A stretch of DNA of 64,000 bases from Streptomyces pseudovenezuelae (GCF_029892565.1 NZ_JARXVH010000024.1:1-64000); one strand, 5' to 3'; counted from the first letter of the stretch, positions 16,188-25,589 are shown. Notes: generated by a model from the letters alone, not told the origin. A program made the numbers and translations.

Positions 16188-16649
16188 CTACGCGCTCGGT
16201 TCTGGATGCTCGGCCCAGTACTTGGTCAATGCCGACCACCAAGCCGAGTGCTCCCCAACCAGTTGGACCATCGCCGGACAGGTACGCCGGAGGGACAGAG
16301 CGAAGTCACGCCACCCCACGTAGAACTGAACTCCGGGATTCAGCTCAGTGATCACGAGACCGTAGTCAGCCACATCGGCGAGCATGCCCGCGATGGCGAG
16401 AACACGGGCCCGCTCATCCTCGTCCTCGGGAAGCGAAGCGCCGCCGTAGATGTGGCTGTACAGCCATGGCTCCGCGGCGATGAAACTGTCGATGTGGTGC
16501 AGCCGTTCCATCCCGTTGTACATGGCGGACACGCCGGCCATGACGTTGTTGAGCGACGTCTGCCGCGTCAATTCCCGCGTCTGCCAGCTCGCCACGAGCA
16601 GTGACGCAACCACGCCAATCGACGCGATCACCCCGAAGATCTCGCCCAC
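16188..16649 (-). CDS. Hypothetical protein with an N-terminal membrane helix
   Basis: This 153-residue protein starts with one hydrophobic helix (GEIFGVIASIGVVASLLVAS, residues 2-21), followed by a soluble, largely helical domain with LTRQTSLNNVMAGVSAMYNGMERLHHIDSFIAAEPWLYSHIYGG. The pattern resembles small membrane-anchored proteins in which a charged helical domain follows a single TM segment. I do not recognise the family and no catalytic motif is seen. It converges with the membrane-protein fragment at 15932-16186, the two stops being one base apart. The 285 bases before DUF6243 hold no recognised gene. Confidence 0.65.
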   Translation of the reverse strand: MGEIFGVIASIGVVASLLVASWQTRELTRQTSLNNVMAGVSAMYNGMERLHHIDSFIAAEPWLYSHIYGGASLPEDEDERARVLAIAGMLADVADYGLVITELNPGVQFYVGWRDFALSLRRTCPAMVQLVGEHSAWWSALTKYWAEHPEPSA

Positions 16650-16934
16650 CAGGCCCCCCGGAAAAGTACCGGTGCTCTACCCCCCACGGGTGATCCCTTA
16701 ACGGTGCGCTTCAGGCGCACGACTCCCTGCGAAAGCCCCGGTAATTCCCCGACCACGCCCGACACCCAACTACGCCAAGGGCGGCCCGTGGCTGCCCCGG
16801 GTGGTCCGCTGAGACGCCGGTGGTCGGCAGAGAGCTGAGCGGGACTGGCCGCGCCCGGTACGGCAGCAGGACCCGGACCGCGCGTCACGGCCCGGGCCCT
16901 GCCCCGTGCGGTGCCGCCATGCGGCGGCGGTGCG

Positions 16935-17150
16935 TCAGCTCTGTGCGGTGTCGTCGCCCGCCTGCCCGGCGCCCTCAGCTGCGCCTGCCTTCTCGCGCAT
17001 CTTGCGCACCAGTTCCGCCTTCTGGTCGGCTGCACCCTGGCGGTCGAGGTTGCGGTGCGGACCGTGGTTCTGCCGTTCGGCGCGGGACAGCTTCTTGCGC
17101 TGGCCGCCGCCCATGCCCACGGGGTTGTTGATGTTCTTGCTCACGGTCAC
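16935..17150 (-). CDS. DUF6243 family small protein
   Basis: This 71-residue, highly charged protein (TVSKNINNPVGMGGGQRKKLSRAERQ, then HRNLDRQGAADQKAELVRKMREK) matches the conserved Streptomyces DUF6243 family of unknown function. The Gly-rich N-terminus and basic first half suggest nucleic-acid contact or disorder, which is inference only. Length is typical. The ATG at 17150 is preceded by a GGGAGAGCC ribosome-binding region. Confidence 0.88.
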   Translation of the reverse strand: MTVSKNINNPVGMGGGQRKKLSRAERQNHGPHRNLDRQGAADQKAELVRKMREKAGAAEGAGQAGDDTAQS

Positions 17151-17524
17151 GGGCTCTCCCGGTAGTGATGTGAAGTGATCTACGGATTCATCGGTGGCGG
17201 ACGGGCGGCGACGTCGAAAGACGTCCGCAGGAGCCCATCACGCTCTCACTCGTGAATCGGCGTCTGGAAGAACATGACAAGGACGTTACCCGGTTCCGTC
17301 GGCTCCGCACACCAACCTGTTCGCCGCCCCGGCGTCGGTAGGGCCTTAGGCGAGTGCCCCGCAGCCGTTTCCTTCGGGGAATCTCAGTGGTAGCAGGATA
17401 GCCACGCGCGTGCACAGGCGATCGGGCAGCGCTGTAAGCCACCGAAACGCGCGGAGCGAAGCCTCGGCCTCCATCTCTGGTGGATCGGATACGGAGCTGC
17501 CAAGGACCAGCGCGCGAATCAAGA
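17151..17524. other. Intergenic region without a recognisable gene
   Basis: These 374 bases separate the DUF6243 gene from the end of the response-regulator gene. They contain short open frames without ribosome sites or family motifs. The part next to 17150 must hold the DUF6243 promoter. Nothing else is supported. Confidence 0.5.
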
Positions 17525-18190
17525 TCAGTTGAGTTCGATCAGACCAAGTCGGACTGCTTCTATGACGGTGCCGGCGCGGTTCTCGGTGCCGAGCTTGCGG
17601 TAGATGCGGACGAGGTGGGTCTTGATCGTTGCCTCAGCCAGATGCAGGGTGTCGGCGATTGTCCGGTTGGTGTGTCCATGAGCCAGGAGCCGGACTACCT
17701 CGATCTCGCGCTCGCTCAGCAGCGGACCCGACTCGGCAGGATGGCCGATGAACTGTGCCGCCGCTTCCGGTGCCAGCGCCATCCCTCCGGCCGCCGCGGC
17801 GCGTATGGCCCGGAACAATTCCTCGGGAGGGCCCGCCTTGAGGACGTAGCCGCGCGCGCCGGCCTCTACGGCTCGTAGGACGTCGGCCTGGTGGCCATGG
17901 CTCGTGAGTACGACGACCCGGGCAGTGGTGGAGGTGGCCAGGATCCGGCGGGTCGCCTCGACGCCGTCGATGCCGCTGCTCGCAGTGCCGGTGTCCGACA
18001 GCCGGAGGTCCATCAGCACCACATCGGGGCGTAGCTGCTTGACCAGATACACCGCGTCGGTGCCGTCGCCGGTCTCGCCGGCGACGGCAAAGCCGGGTTC
18101 GCTGTCAAGGAGCGCACGCAGACCGGCTCGTACCACGGTGTGGTCGTCCACGATCAGAATCCGCAGTGCCGGACCAGGATTCTCGTTCAT
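17525..18190 (-). CDS. NarL/LuxR-type response regulator
   Basis: This 221-residue protein has a receiver domain (residues 9-125) with acidic Asp15/Asp16 and phosphoacceptor Asp61 (PDVVLMDLRL). A LuxR helix-turn-helix follows near 155-215 (LSEREIEVVRLLAHGHTNRTIADTLHLAEATIKTHLVRIYRKLG). Its ATG overlaps the histidine kinase stop (ATGA), so both are made from one mRNA with coupled translation. It would be phosphorylated by that kinase. The solute-binding protein gene just upstream is a possible target but no operator is evident. Confidence 0.95.
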   Translation of the reverse strand: MNENPGPALRILIVDDHTVVRAGLRALLDSEPGFAVAGETGDGTDAVYLVKQLRPDVVLMDLRLSDTGTASSGIDGVEATRRILATSTTARVVVLTSHGHQADVLRAVEAGARGYVLKAGPPEELFRAIRAAAAGGMALAPEAAAQFIGHPAESGPLLSEREIEVVRLLAHGHTNRTIADTLHLAEATIKTHLVRIYRKLGTENRAGTVIEAVRLGLIELN

Positions 18191-19422
18191 CGGGCGCTCA
18201 CCGGGATCCGGTAGTTGGCCTGCAGGGCCGCCAGCACGCGGGTGCCCTGGCCTGGCGTGCTGTCGATGGTGAGGGTGCCGCCGAACACGCCCAGCCGGTC
18301 ACGTGCCGCGGCCAGCCCGAATCCGCGACCAGTGCCTGGCGGTTGTAGGGCCGTCGGGCCGAACCCCACTCCGTCGTCCAGGACCTCGATGGCTGCGCTC
18401 CCCGCGTCGCCGTAGGTCAGGGTGACGCGTACGTGCCGGGCGCGTGCGTGTTCGCAGGCGTTAGCCAGGACTCCCTGAGCGACCCGAAGGAGGGCCACGG
18501 CCTGATCTGTGCGCAGGGAGCAGGGCTCGCGCTCGGTACGGAAGGTGATCCCGGGCGAGCCGGCTACGGAGCCGGTGCGGGCGCACAAGTCCCGCAGCGC
18601 CGCCTCCAAGCCGTCCCGTGCGAGCAGGGGTGGAGTGAGGTCGTCGATGATGCCGCGGGTTTGCGCGAGATGCTCGCCGAGAGCTCCGGTCACCGACCGT
18701 ACCTGCCGCCGGGCAATGTCTGGTCGGCGGTCCCAGTCCCGTTCGGCGGCCTGCAGCAGCATGCGGCTGCCCGAGAGTTCCTGGGCGAGCGTGTCGTGCA
18801 GGTCCCGTGCGATCCGGGCTCGCTCGGCGAGCCGCCCGGCCTCTCGCTGTTGCTGTGCCAACTCGCCCCGTGCGGCAGTGAGTTCGCGGGCCAGTTGCTG
18901 CTGGGCGTGGTAGAGGAACACGGTCGCCCACAGGGCGGCAACCGGTGGTGCCAGCACATCGGCGTCGAAGCCACCGCCGGCCCGCAATAGAGCCGCCACC
19001 AGTAGTGCCGTGAGGCTGCCGAGCGCCATGGCCGCTGCCGCGCGAGTGGGCATCCGCAGCGCCAGCACGGCTAGCGGCACGGCCAGCCATGCGTACCCGA
19101 AGGCAAGCTGCGCCGGGAGGTTCCATGCCACCCAGGACCACAGCAGCATGAGAAGGCCGAGCCAGGCAGGTTGGGCCCAGCGGTCCAGCCGGTTCCACCG
19201 GGCCAACCCGGCTGCGTACAGCAGGGCCAGCGCGGCGGTGGGCGGCGCGATGCGCCAGCACAGCTCGTTGTTGAGCTCGAAGAGCCGCACGAGGGTTCCG
19301 ACGGCTGCGACCATGAACACCAGGTGCGGGAGACACCGCGCGGAGACAGAGGGCCGACGTACGGCGAGGGCGGTGACGGGCACGGCTGCGGCTCCCTGGG
19401 GCGGGCCGGGCGGAGGCGACAA
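18187..19422 (-). CDS. NarL-type (HisKA_3) membrane sensor histidine kinase
   Basis: This 411-residue kinase has several hydrophobic segments between residues 30 and 175, consistent with a multi-pass N-terminal sensor and no large extracellular loop. A coiled coil precedes the HisKA_3 dimerisation domain with phosphoacceptor His209 in RIARDLHDTLAQE. The HATPase_c domain contains VLDDGVGFGP and GRGFGLAAARDRL. It pairs with the overlapping response regulator. The signal is probably membrane-associated; its identity is unknown. The longer start is kept because the N-terminal region is otherwise short. Confidence 0.94.
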   Translation of the reverse strand: MSPPPGPPQGAAAVPVTALAVRRPSVSARCLPHLVFMVAAVGTLVRLFELNNELCWRIAPPTAALALLYAAGLARWNRLDRWAQPAWLGLLMLLWSWVAWNLPAQLAFGYAWLAVPLAVLALRMPTRAAAAMALGSLTALLVAALLRAGGGFDADVLAPPVAALWATVFLYHAQQQLARELTAARGELAQQQREAGRLAERARIARDLHDTLAQELSGSRMLLQAAERDWDRRPDIARRQVRSVTGALGEHLAQTRGIIDDLTPPLLARDGLEAALRDLCARTGSVAGSPGITFRTEREPCSLRTDQAVALLRVAQGVLANACEHARARHVRVTLTYGDAGSAAIEVLDDGVGFGPTALQPPGTGRGFGLAAARDRLGVFGGTLTIDSTPGQGTRVLAALQANYRIPVSAR

Positions 19423-19495
19423 CAGGGCCAGCAGTGTAAGCCGGGACCTGTTTGAACGCTGTAAACGCCCAGATGGGGCCGTGCCCGCGCTGATG

Positions 19496-20641
19496 TCAGC
19501 GCCCCGGATGCAGACCGAGCCAGCCCGGCGACGGATCGCCCTTGACCTCGCCGAAGTAGAGGGAAAACGTCTGCCGCAGCCGTTCGGCCGCGGCGCGGTC
19601 TTCCATGAACCTGGGGAAGCCGTCGGTGTGGGCGTTCGGGAACTCCCACACCGGCTTCAGGCTGGCGTTCGGTGTGACGTCCGTACGCACCGACCAGCCG
19701 TTGAAGCTGGCCAGCTGGCGCTCCTCGGAGAGCACCCAGTTCAGGTACAACTTCGCCGCGGTCGGGTTTGCTGCCTTCTTCAGGATCGCGGCCCGCTGCC
19801 CCCAGGCCATGAACGGGTGGTCGCCGGTCGGAACGACCCACTTCACGGTGGTCGACGTGGAGACCGTGCTGCCCGAGCCGCCCACTCCGATGGTCTTCTT
19901 CTTGCCGTTGACCGCGTCGCCCGGGGTGTTCGTGCCCCGGCCGAACTGGGGCTGCTGCGCGGCGAACCTCGCCACCCAGTCCCAGCCGTACCTCTGCTGG
20001 TAAAGGGAGTAGAGGTACAGCACCGCGTCGTCGTCGTTCGGGTACGAGGAGGCGATGGCGCCCTTCCAGCGCTCGTCGAGCAGGTCCAGCGGCGTCCTGG
20101 GCGCGTTCGCCCCAGCGGCCTGGATGTCGTACATGAAGCTGAAGGCGATCACCATGAGCGCCGTCCACGCGCCGTCCGGGTCCTTGAAGCCCTTGTGGAC
20201 CTTGGAGAAGCCGGCAGGCTTGTAACGCAGGAGCTTGCCCTCCTGCTTCCAGCGGGTGAAGTCCTGGAGCGTCTGCAGCTGGACGACGTCGGGAACCAGA
20301 GTGTCGGTCGCGAGCTGGTTGTCCACGCGGACGTCGTGGTACTTGCTGTAGTCCACGGCGACCGTCAGCGGGACCTTCGGGAAGCGGGTTGCCCAGGCGG
20401 CCCGTACTCCCGCTGCCTGGCCGTCGACGTCTCCGCCCTGGTAGAGGACGAGCTTGCCGCCTTCGGCGATCGCCGCCTCGTAGAGCTCGTCGATGGAGCG
20501 GGTCTCCTCGCGAACACCGGTGAGTGAGGCGCTGACGGGGGTGGCCGCCTGCGCATCGGTCGCGACGGCCGCGGCGGCACCGCCGAGGGCGACACCGGCC
20601 CCGGTGGCGAGCAGCCGGCGCCTGCTGAAGTTCCTGGGCAT
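19496..20641 (-). CDS. Tat-exported ABC-transporter-type solute-binding protein
   Basis: This encodes 381 residues from ATG 20641, chosen because AGGAGG lies about 9 bases upstream and the protein then opens with a twin-arginine signal (FSRRRLLATGAGVALGGAA) ending at AQA-A. The mature part resembles Fe3+/spermidine-type extracellular binding proteins: IDELYEAAIAEGGKLVLYQGG, GVRAAWATRFPKVPLTVAVDYSKYHDVRVDNQL, AWGQRAAILKKAANPTAAKLYLNWVLS. No permease or ATPase gene is adjacent, so it may be an orphan or act with distant partners. The ligand is unknown; iron or a metal complex is the family's usual cargo. Confidence 0.87.
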   Translation of the reverse strand: MPRNFSRRRLLATGAGVALGGAAAAVATDAQAATPVSASLTGVREETRSIDELYEAAIAEGGKLVLYQGGDVDGQAAGVRAAWATRFPKVPLTVAVDYSKYHDVRVDNQLATDTLVPDVVQLQTLQDFTRWKQEGKLLRYKPAGFSKVHKGFKDPDGAWTALMVIAFSFMYDIQAAGANAPRTPLDLLDERWKGAIASSYPNDDDAVLYLYSLYQQRYGWDWVARFAAQQPQFGRGTNTPGDAVNGKKKTIGVGGSGSTVSTSTTVKWVVPTGDHPFMAWGQRAAILKKAANPTAAKLYLNWVLSEERQLASFNGWSVRTDVTPNASLKPVWEFPNAHTDGFPRFMEDRAAAERLRQTFSLYFGEVKGDPSPGWLGLHPGR

Positions 20642-20799
20642 CGTGAGGGTCCTCCTGCTGGTTCCGCCGCCACATTCTGTAGGCGGCGGCGCCCCCATCG
20701 TGCCGATGAATTGGGTTGTTTCGCGTCGTCCAAAGGCTGCCTACAGATTCAATCGTTCGGTTGAACGGATGTGATCAGCGTCGGTGGTGGCGGTGCTTC

Positions 20800-21185
20800 G
20801 GGGGCGTCTTGGTCCTTAGTACTCCAGTGAGAATTCGTGTCCTGAGCTGGTTCTTCTTTGGTAGTGGCAGTGGCGGGCGGTGGCTTGGTGGGGTCTTGGG
20901 TGGGGAAGGAAAGTGTCCAGCAGGCGCCGGATCTCTGCCACGGTGAGGGGGACGAGGCTGGTGGTGTCGTTTCTGCGGCCCCCTTTGCGACCTCCTGGGC
21001 CTGCGCTGCCAGGACGGTCAAGAAGGCGTGGGCGAGCATGGCCAGGGTGATGGGTCGGTACCAGCCCACGTAGCGGCGGACTTCGTATTCGTCGAGGCCG
21101 CACTCGTTCTTCGCGGCCTGGAAACACTCTTCGATGGCCCAGCGTGAGCCCTCGACACGGGCCAGTTCGGAGACGCCCGCGTCGC
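20800..21185 (-). pseudogene. IS701-family transposase, C-terminal fragment
   Basis: Minus-strand frames give SELARVEGSRWAIEECFQAAKNECGLDEYEVRRYVGWYRPITLAMLAHAFLTVLAAQ and, in another frame, LVPLTVAEIRRLLDTF...HCHYQRR, the typical end of an IS701-type transposase. Frameshifts interrupt it and the N-terminal two thirds are missing. It separates the solute-binding protein gene from an AbiEii fragment. Confidence 0.8.
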
Positions 21186-21232
21186 ATCTGCTGGGAAGGG
21201 CGCTTCCCTGAATTGGCGGCTACTACCGAGGC

Positions 21233-21394
21233 ATGGGGCTCCCCGAACTCCACCGACGGTTGCTGAGCGAGGCACTGGCCAGCGGACACCTCTATCAGCT
21301 GGTCCTGGCCGGCGGCTACGCGATCCAGGCCCACGACCTGGTCAGCTGCACCAGCCAGGACCTGGACCAGCCACCAATGCCCCTTCGGACATGA
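21233..21394 (+). pseudogene. N-terminal remnant of an AbiEii-type nucleotidyltransferase toxin
   Basis: A 53-codon frame reads LPELHRRLLSEALASGHLYQLVLAGGYAIQAHDLVSCTSQDLD. The LAGGxAxxAH...SQDLD pattern is the GG/DxD start of AbiEii/MNT-like nucleotidyltransferases, the toxin half of AbiE phage-defence toxin-antitoxin systems. Homology ends right after the first catalytic Asp and a stop follows at 21392-21394. The body and any AbiEi partner are missing, so it is a relic. Confidence 0.65.
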
Positions 21395-21418
21395 ACGAGA
21401 CGCTAGTCGCGACCCTAC

Positions 21419-22333
21419 TCAGCGGGCAGGTCGCCGGGCCGTGGTGCGTTCAAGGTTCTTGAGGCGTGTGTTGGTGAGTCGGGTGCGGTGGAGGCGTTCC
21501 GTGAGTGGTGTGCGGTGGTCGGGGAGCATGCGCTGGGCACGGAACAGGGTTTTGAGGAAGAGCCGGACCAAGCGTTCGCGCCGGGGAGTCATCCAGCCGA
21601 TCCGGTGCAGTTCGCAGATCCGCCTGCCGGTGAGGTAGCGGGACAGATCGCGGCCGAAAGCGTGGAGGGGAGCGGGGAACCAGCGCTCGGCGAAGAAGTT
21701 CATCATCGCGGTCGCGACGTGGTGACCGGACGAGGTCTGCTCGTACGGCCGGGCGTCGAATTTCGCCGCGAACTCCGTCATGGCGCTCCAGTCCTCGGGG
21801 AAGGCTTCTCCGGCCAGTGGGCCGGATTCGCGGTCCAGGAGGCGGAAGACCGCTTGTGCCCATCGGTGCCAGGCGACCTTCATGGGCTTGGTGGTGCCGG
21901 GTAAGCCCAGCGAGGTCTGGAGGCGGTGGGGGAACGTGGCCAGCAGGACCAGCGGATAGACGAAGTCGTCGATGTCGTCGAAGTTCCCGGGGAGGGCCGG
22001 GGTCTTCCTCGCGACAGCCTTGTGGATGCGGTTGAGCCGCTCGGCGGCATCGCGGCCCGCCGTGCTGGATATGCCGTTCACCATCCAGGCCACGAGGAAG
22101 TCGTTCCCGTCTTGGAACCGCCGGTGCGGCCTGTCTTCCAGCTTCCGGGTGTGAGCCAAAGTGGCGGACACAAGGGCTGGTTGCATCATGTGCATGGTCC
22201 CCGGATAGATCATCATCGCCAGGGCGAACTCCGGGATCCGATGGCTGACGTAGAGCGAGATCATCCGCTCCCACTCGGTCTCCGGGTCCATCCGGACCAG
22301 TTCACGGTCCACCCATTTGTACCTACGACGCAT
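21419..22333 (-). CDS. Oxygenase MpaB family (DUF2236) protein
   Basis: This 304-residue protein resembles the rubber-oxygenase/MpaB catalytic domain family (DUF2236), haem-containing enzymes that cleave or modify hydrophobic substrates. Features are RRRYKWVDRELVRMDPETEWERMISLY, HTRKLEDRPHRRFQDGNDFLVAWMVNGISSTAGRDAAERLNRIHKAV, DIDDFVYPLVLLATFP and the basic RRERLVRLFLKTLFRAQRML. His and Arg residues in the second block may be haem-related. No signal peptide is seen, so it is probably cytosolic. Identification is by overall pattern and the substrate is unknown. Confidence 0.72.
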   Translation of the reverse strand: MRRRYKWVDRELVRMDPETEWERMISLYVSHRIPEFALAMMIYPGTMHMMQPALVSATLAHTRKLEDRPHRRFQDGNDFLVAWMVNGISSTAGRDAAERLNRIHKAVARKTPALPGNFDDIDDFVYPLVLLATFPHRLQTSLGLPGTTKPMKVAWHRWAQAVFRLLDRESGPLAGEAFPEDWSAMTEFAAKFDARPYEQTSSGHHVATAMMNFFAERWFPAPLHAFGRDLSRYLTGRRICELHRIGWMTPRRERLVRLFLKTLFRAQRMLPDHRTPLTERLHRTRLTNTRLKNLERTTARRPAR

Positions 22334-22649
22334 CGTCGGTTCCTCGCCTCGCGCTCATGGAATGCTCCGCCGTAGCTGCTGTCAGGGGGAGGGGAGCAGT
22401 CGGTCGTACGGGGGCGATGACGCTTGGGGGACGAGCCGGGTTGCGCGTTTGGCTGTCACAAGTCTGTCCGTAGGTTCGCGGACCATCGCGTTGCCGACAT
22501 CCCGTCCGGCTCGGACTGGCTCCCGCGACCCGCGCAGTTCCGGCGCATCGATCCGCGGCGAACAACCTCCCGGCATGGAAGCAAGCAGCTCAACCGATGC
22601 TCCTCCATCTCCGCTTCGCCCGTGTCCGCTTCCGCCCCGGCAACCGAGA
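22334..22649. other. Intergenic region without a recognisable gene
   Basis: About 316 bases upstream of the MpaB-type gene must hold its promoter. No family motif, RBS-preceded ORF or strong repeat was recognised before the IS110 relic begins. Confidence 0.4.
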
Positions 22650-22946
22650 CCGTCTCGCCGCCGGACAGGGGGCCGCCTTCATCGCGGCCACCGGCGGCGA
22701 CATGGATGTCTTCGGCAGCGCCGACCGGCTCGCCGGATACGCCGGCCTGGCTCCGGTCCCATGCGACTCCGGACGTGTTCGCGGCAATCTCCGCAGACCC
22801 ACCCGGTTCCACCGTGGCCTGCTCGACGCGATGTATCTCTTCGCGCTGTCGAGCCTGAAGAGCTGTCCGGCGTCGAAGGCGTACTACGCGCGCAAGCGCG
22901 CCCAAGGCAAGGGACACAAGCAGGCGCTGCCGGCGCTCGCGCGCCG
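22650..22946 (+). pseudogene. IS110-family transposase, C-terminal fragment
   Basis: The frame reads GAAFIAATGGDMDVFGSADRLAGYAGLAPVPCDSGRVRGNLRRPTRFHRGLLDAMYLFALSSLKSCPASKAYYARKRAQGKGHKQALPALARRR. This is the transposase_20 C-terminal region of IS110 elements, with its conserved Ser in DSGR. The N-terminal DEDD domain is absent and the end is cut at about 22946, where a minus-strand ATPase fragment abuts. Confidence 0.82.
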
Positions 22947-23340
22947 CCGCGGTGGGGGTCGACGAAGACCAGCCCGCCGCCCGTGTGTGCCCAGCCGATC
23001 GCCTGGGCCAGGGCCCGTTCGGTCTTGCCGCCGCCCGCTTTGCCTGTTTTGGCCCGCAGGTCGGATATGGCGTCGACGAGGGGCTGGAGGGGGTGGGGGA
23101 GAGCGGTACCTCGCGCAGCGGAGCGGTGAGCTTGCCGCGCAGGATGAACTCGGCCCGTACGACGTGTTCACGGGGCGTGTCGGCGATCGGCCGGGCCCGC
23201 TTGATGGTGATGTCCGGACCGAACGGGCTGATGGACAGCAGCCGTTCATCGCCGGCCGGGCCCTCGACGCGGTAACGCAGCGGAGCGGTGCCGTCCGCGC
23301 GCAGCCGGACACACTCCTGTCCGCCTTCGCCAGCGTCTGA
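22947..23340 (-). pseudogene. Broken ATP-binding protein resembling conjugation-type ATPases
   Basis: The minus strand reads LRYRVEGPAGDERLLSISPFGPDITIKRARPIADTPREHVVRAEFILRGKLTAPLREVPL. After a frameshift it continues LQPLVDAISDLRAK, a Lys/Gly-rich nucleotide-binding-like segment (GGGKTERALAQAIGWAHTGGG) and LVFVDPH. This resembles the beginning of Streptomyces ATP/GTP-binding proteins of the FtsK/VirD4-like type found near conjugative functions. Assignment is from memory of pattern only. The gene is frameshifted and truncated at the IS110 junction. Confidence 0.4.
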
Positions 23341-23602
23341 CCACTGGCTTGTTCGACCGGAGCGCACCGCGTCCCTGTGCCCCTTGACGACTTAAACGAG
23401 CAATAATCAAGACTTGTGGATGGGCGTGTCATGCGACTTGCTGATCGCCTCCTGATTCTTCGCTGGTGTGGTCGTCGTTGGTCGTTCGACGAAGATCCCT
23501 TTTCTCGAACCTCGCGCTGGCCCCGATGAGGTGGGGGCCGGCGTGAGGCGTGTTGGATCCGAGACTCGTCATGCCGGGGCGGTGGAGTGCGGATTGGCCC
23601 AG

Positions 23603-24295
23603 CTACCTTGCCATCAGCGCGGTGACCAGTTCGTCTAGTCCGTTGAACCGCCAGTTGAAGACATCGGAGCTGGTCGGCGGATCCCCGACCGGTCGCTGGA
23701 CGTAGGCGGTCCGCATGCCCCTCGCCTGAGCTCCGCGGAGGTCCCAGGCATGGGCGGCCACCATGAGCACGCGTTCTGGTGGACATCCGGCGGTGTCGAT
23801 GGCGAGCTGGTAGACCTCCGGCGCTGGCTTGTAGGCCAGGACGGCTTCGCTAGACAAGGCTTGGTGCCAGCGCAGCCCGGCATGGGCGTTGAGTCGCAGC
23901 AGAGCGGTGCGGCTGGCGTTGGAGAGTCCAAGCACGGGGAAGTGCTGCGTGAGCCGCTCGAGACCGGCGACAGAGTCGCCCCAGGGGGGCAGGCGCTGAC
24001 CCGCTGTGGCCAGCCGGGCGATGGTTGCCGGATCGGCGAGTCCGGCATGGTCGGCGACCCGTTGAGCTGCCTCGCTGTCGATGATCTCGGTGTTGACGTA
24101 CGCGCGGTGCCCTTGCCTGATGCGTTGCTGCTCGAGCTTGACATGCTGCTGCCACGAGGTGACCAGCTCGTCGACGGACGCATCGTCGGACGCGGGCACC
24201 GCGTCGCGGATTTCCGCTCGAAGCCCGCTGGGTTCGTCAACCAGTGTTCCGAGGACGTCGAAGACGACGACCTCGATGTCGCGGATCTCGGTCAC
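23603..24295 (-). CDS. HAD-family hydrolase, haloacid dehalogenase type II-like
   Basis: This encodes 230 residues from GTG 24295, chosen because AGGAG sits 7 bases upstream; the open frame continues upstream only into IS sequence on the other strand. Motif I is VVVFDVLGTLVDEP with nucleophile Asp11. Motif II is LGLSNAS, motif III has Lys in LAYKPAPEVY, and motif IV is VAAHAWDLRGAQARGMRTAYVQRP. This matches type II 2-haloacid dehalogenases, cytosolic enzymes that hydrolyse L-2-haloacids, although the acidic motif IV pattern is unusual and the substrate may differ. Confidence 0.88.
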   Translation of the reverse strand: MTEIRDIEVVVFDVLGTLVDEPSGLRAEIRDAVPASDDASVDELVTSWQQHVKLEQQRIRQGHRAYVNTEIIDSEAAQRVADHAGLADPATIARLATAGQRLPPWGDSVAGLERLTQHFPVLGLSNASRTALLRLNAHAGLRWHQALSSEAVLAYKPAPEVYQLAIDTAGCPPERVLMVAAHAWDLRGAQARGMRTAYVQRPVGDPPTSSDVFNWRFNGLDELVTALMAR

Positions 24296-24377
24296 GCGTT
24301 CTCCTGTTCGTACTGGTGTCACCGGTTCAGCAGGTGACGACCTTGCCACAGCCTCGTCATCGGTCAAGATGGTGACG

Positions 24378-25589
24378 TCGTTCCCGGTGATCAAGCACGG
24401 GCATCCCAAGGACCGCCGGGTGGACCTGAAGCAGGTCCAGGCCGGGCTCGCGGTCACCGGCGATGGCGGAATCCCGGTCCACGCCCGGGTCTTCGGCGGC
24501 GGCGCGGCCGAGGTCTCCCAGGTCGTGGGGGCGATGAAGGACCTGCGGAAGCTGGCCGGCGAGCCGGGGTTCCTGCTGGTGGCCGACTCCAAGCTGGTGT
24601 CCTACGCGAACGTCGCCGCGCTGCTGGCAGCCGGGACGGCGTTCATCGCCCCGGTCCCGGCAGCCCAGGTCAAGGACGGTTTCTATGCCGCCTTGGACCT
24701 GGAGGTGGCAACCGTCGTGGACTGGGTACCCGACCGGGACACGGGCAAGGACCCCGCCCAGCGCGAGGTCTACCGGGTGCTGGAGGACGTCCACACCCTG
24801 AACGGTCCCCGCAAGCGCGACCCGGTGCTGACCGTTCGCCGCATCCTGGTCCACTCCACCGGCAACGCGGCAGGCCAGCAAGCCGCCCGCGCCAAACGCC
24901 TCACCCGCGCGAGTGAGGACCTGGACAAGGTCAGAAACGGAGCCGACGGGAAGTACTACAACACCGAGAAGAAGATCGCCGAACGGATCGGGGTGATCAC
25001 CAAGACCCGGGGGGTCGCCTCTTGCCTGCGCACCGAGATCGGCCAGGACGAGGCCGGCAGGACCACCCTGGCCTGGCACTTCGACCAACAGGTCCTGGAC
25101 GACGAGGCGGCGGCCGACGGCTGGTACGCGCTGCTTACCGCGCTGACCCCCGAGCAGGCCGACCCGGGCCAGGTCCTGGTCCAGTACAAGGGGCAGGGCT
25201 CGGTCGAGCGCCGCTACGCGGACTGCAAGGCCCCCTGGCGGTCACCCCGCTGTTCGTGCAGCACAACCACCGCGTCGCCGCCCTGATCCAGGTCATCTGC
25301 CTGGCGCTGCTGGTCTTCTGCCTGATCGAGCGCCAGGTCAGACAAGCCCTGGGGCCCGAACAGACGATGGTCGGCCTCTACCCGGACAACCGCCGGGTGC
25401 GGCTCACCGGCCGCATGATCTTCTACCACCTCGGCGAACTCACCCTGCGGATCGGCCACATCACCGACCCGCCCACCGTCCAGATCACCCGCGGCGTCCA
25501 ACTCCACCTCCTCGACCTCCTCGACACCGACATCGGACAAACCCGCTGGCCACAAACCTGAAACGGCGACCCGCGAAGTCCGGGTCTAG
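24378..25589 (+). pseudogene. IS1634-family transposase, N-terminally truncated and frameshifted
   Basis: The plus strand reads FPVIKHGHPKDRRVDLKQVQAGLAVTGDGGIPVHARVFGGGAAEVSQVV onward through YKGQGSVERRYADCK. After a frameshift near 25230 it continues as PLAVTPLFVQHNHRVAALIQVICLALLVFCLIERQVRQAL...LDTDIGQTRWPQT and a stop at 25561. About 170 N-terminal residues, compared with the relic at 34881-36309, are missing. The right terminal repeat ACCCGCGAAGTCCGGGTCTA lies just after it and ends at 25588-25589, where it supplies the stop codon of the neighbouring SUMF1-fold gene. Confidence 0.85.

Noticed and set aside
19496..20641. Complete ABC importer operon around the solute-binding protein
   Set aside because: No permease or ATPase gene lies on either side. 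The neighbours are a two-component system and an IS701 relic.
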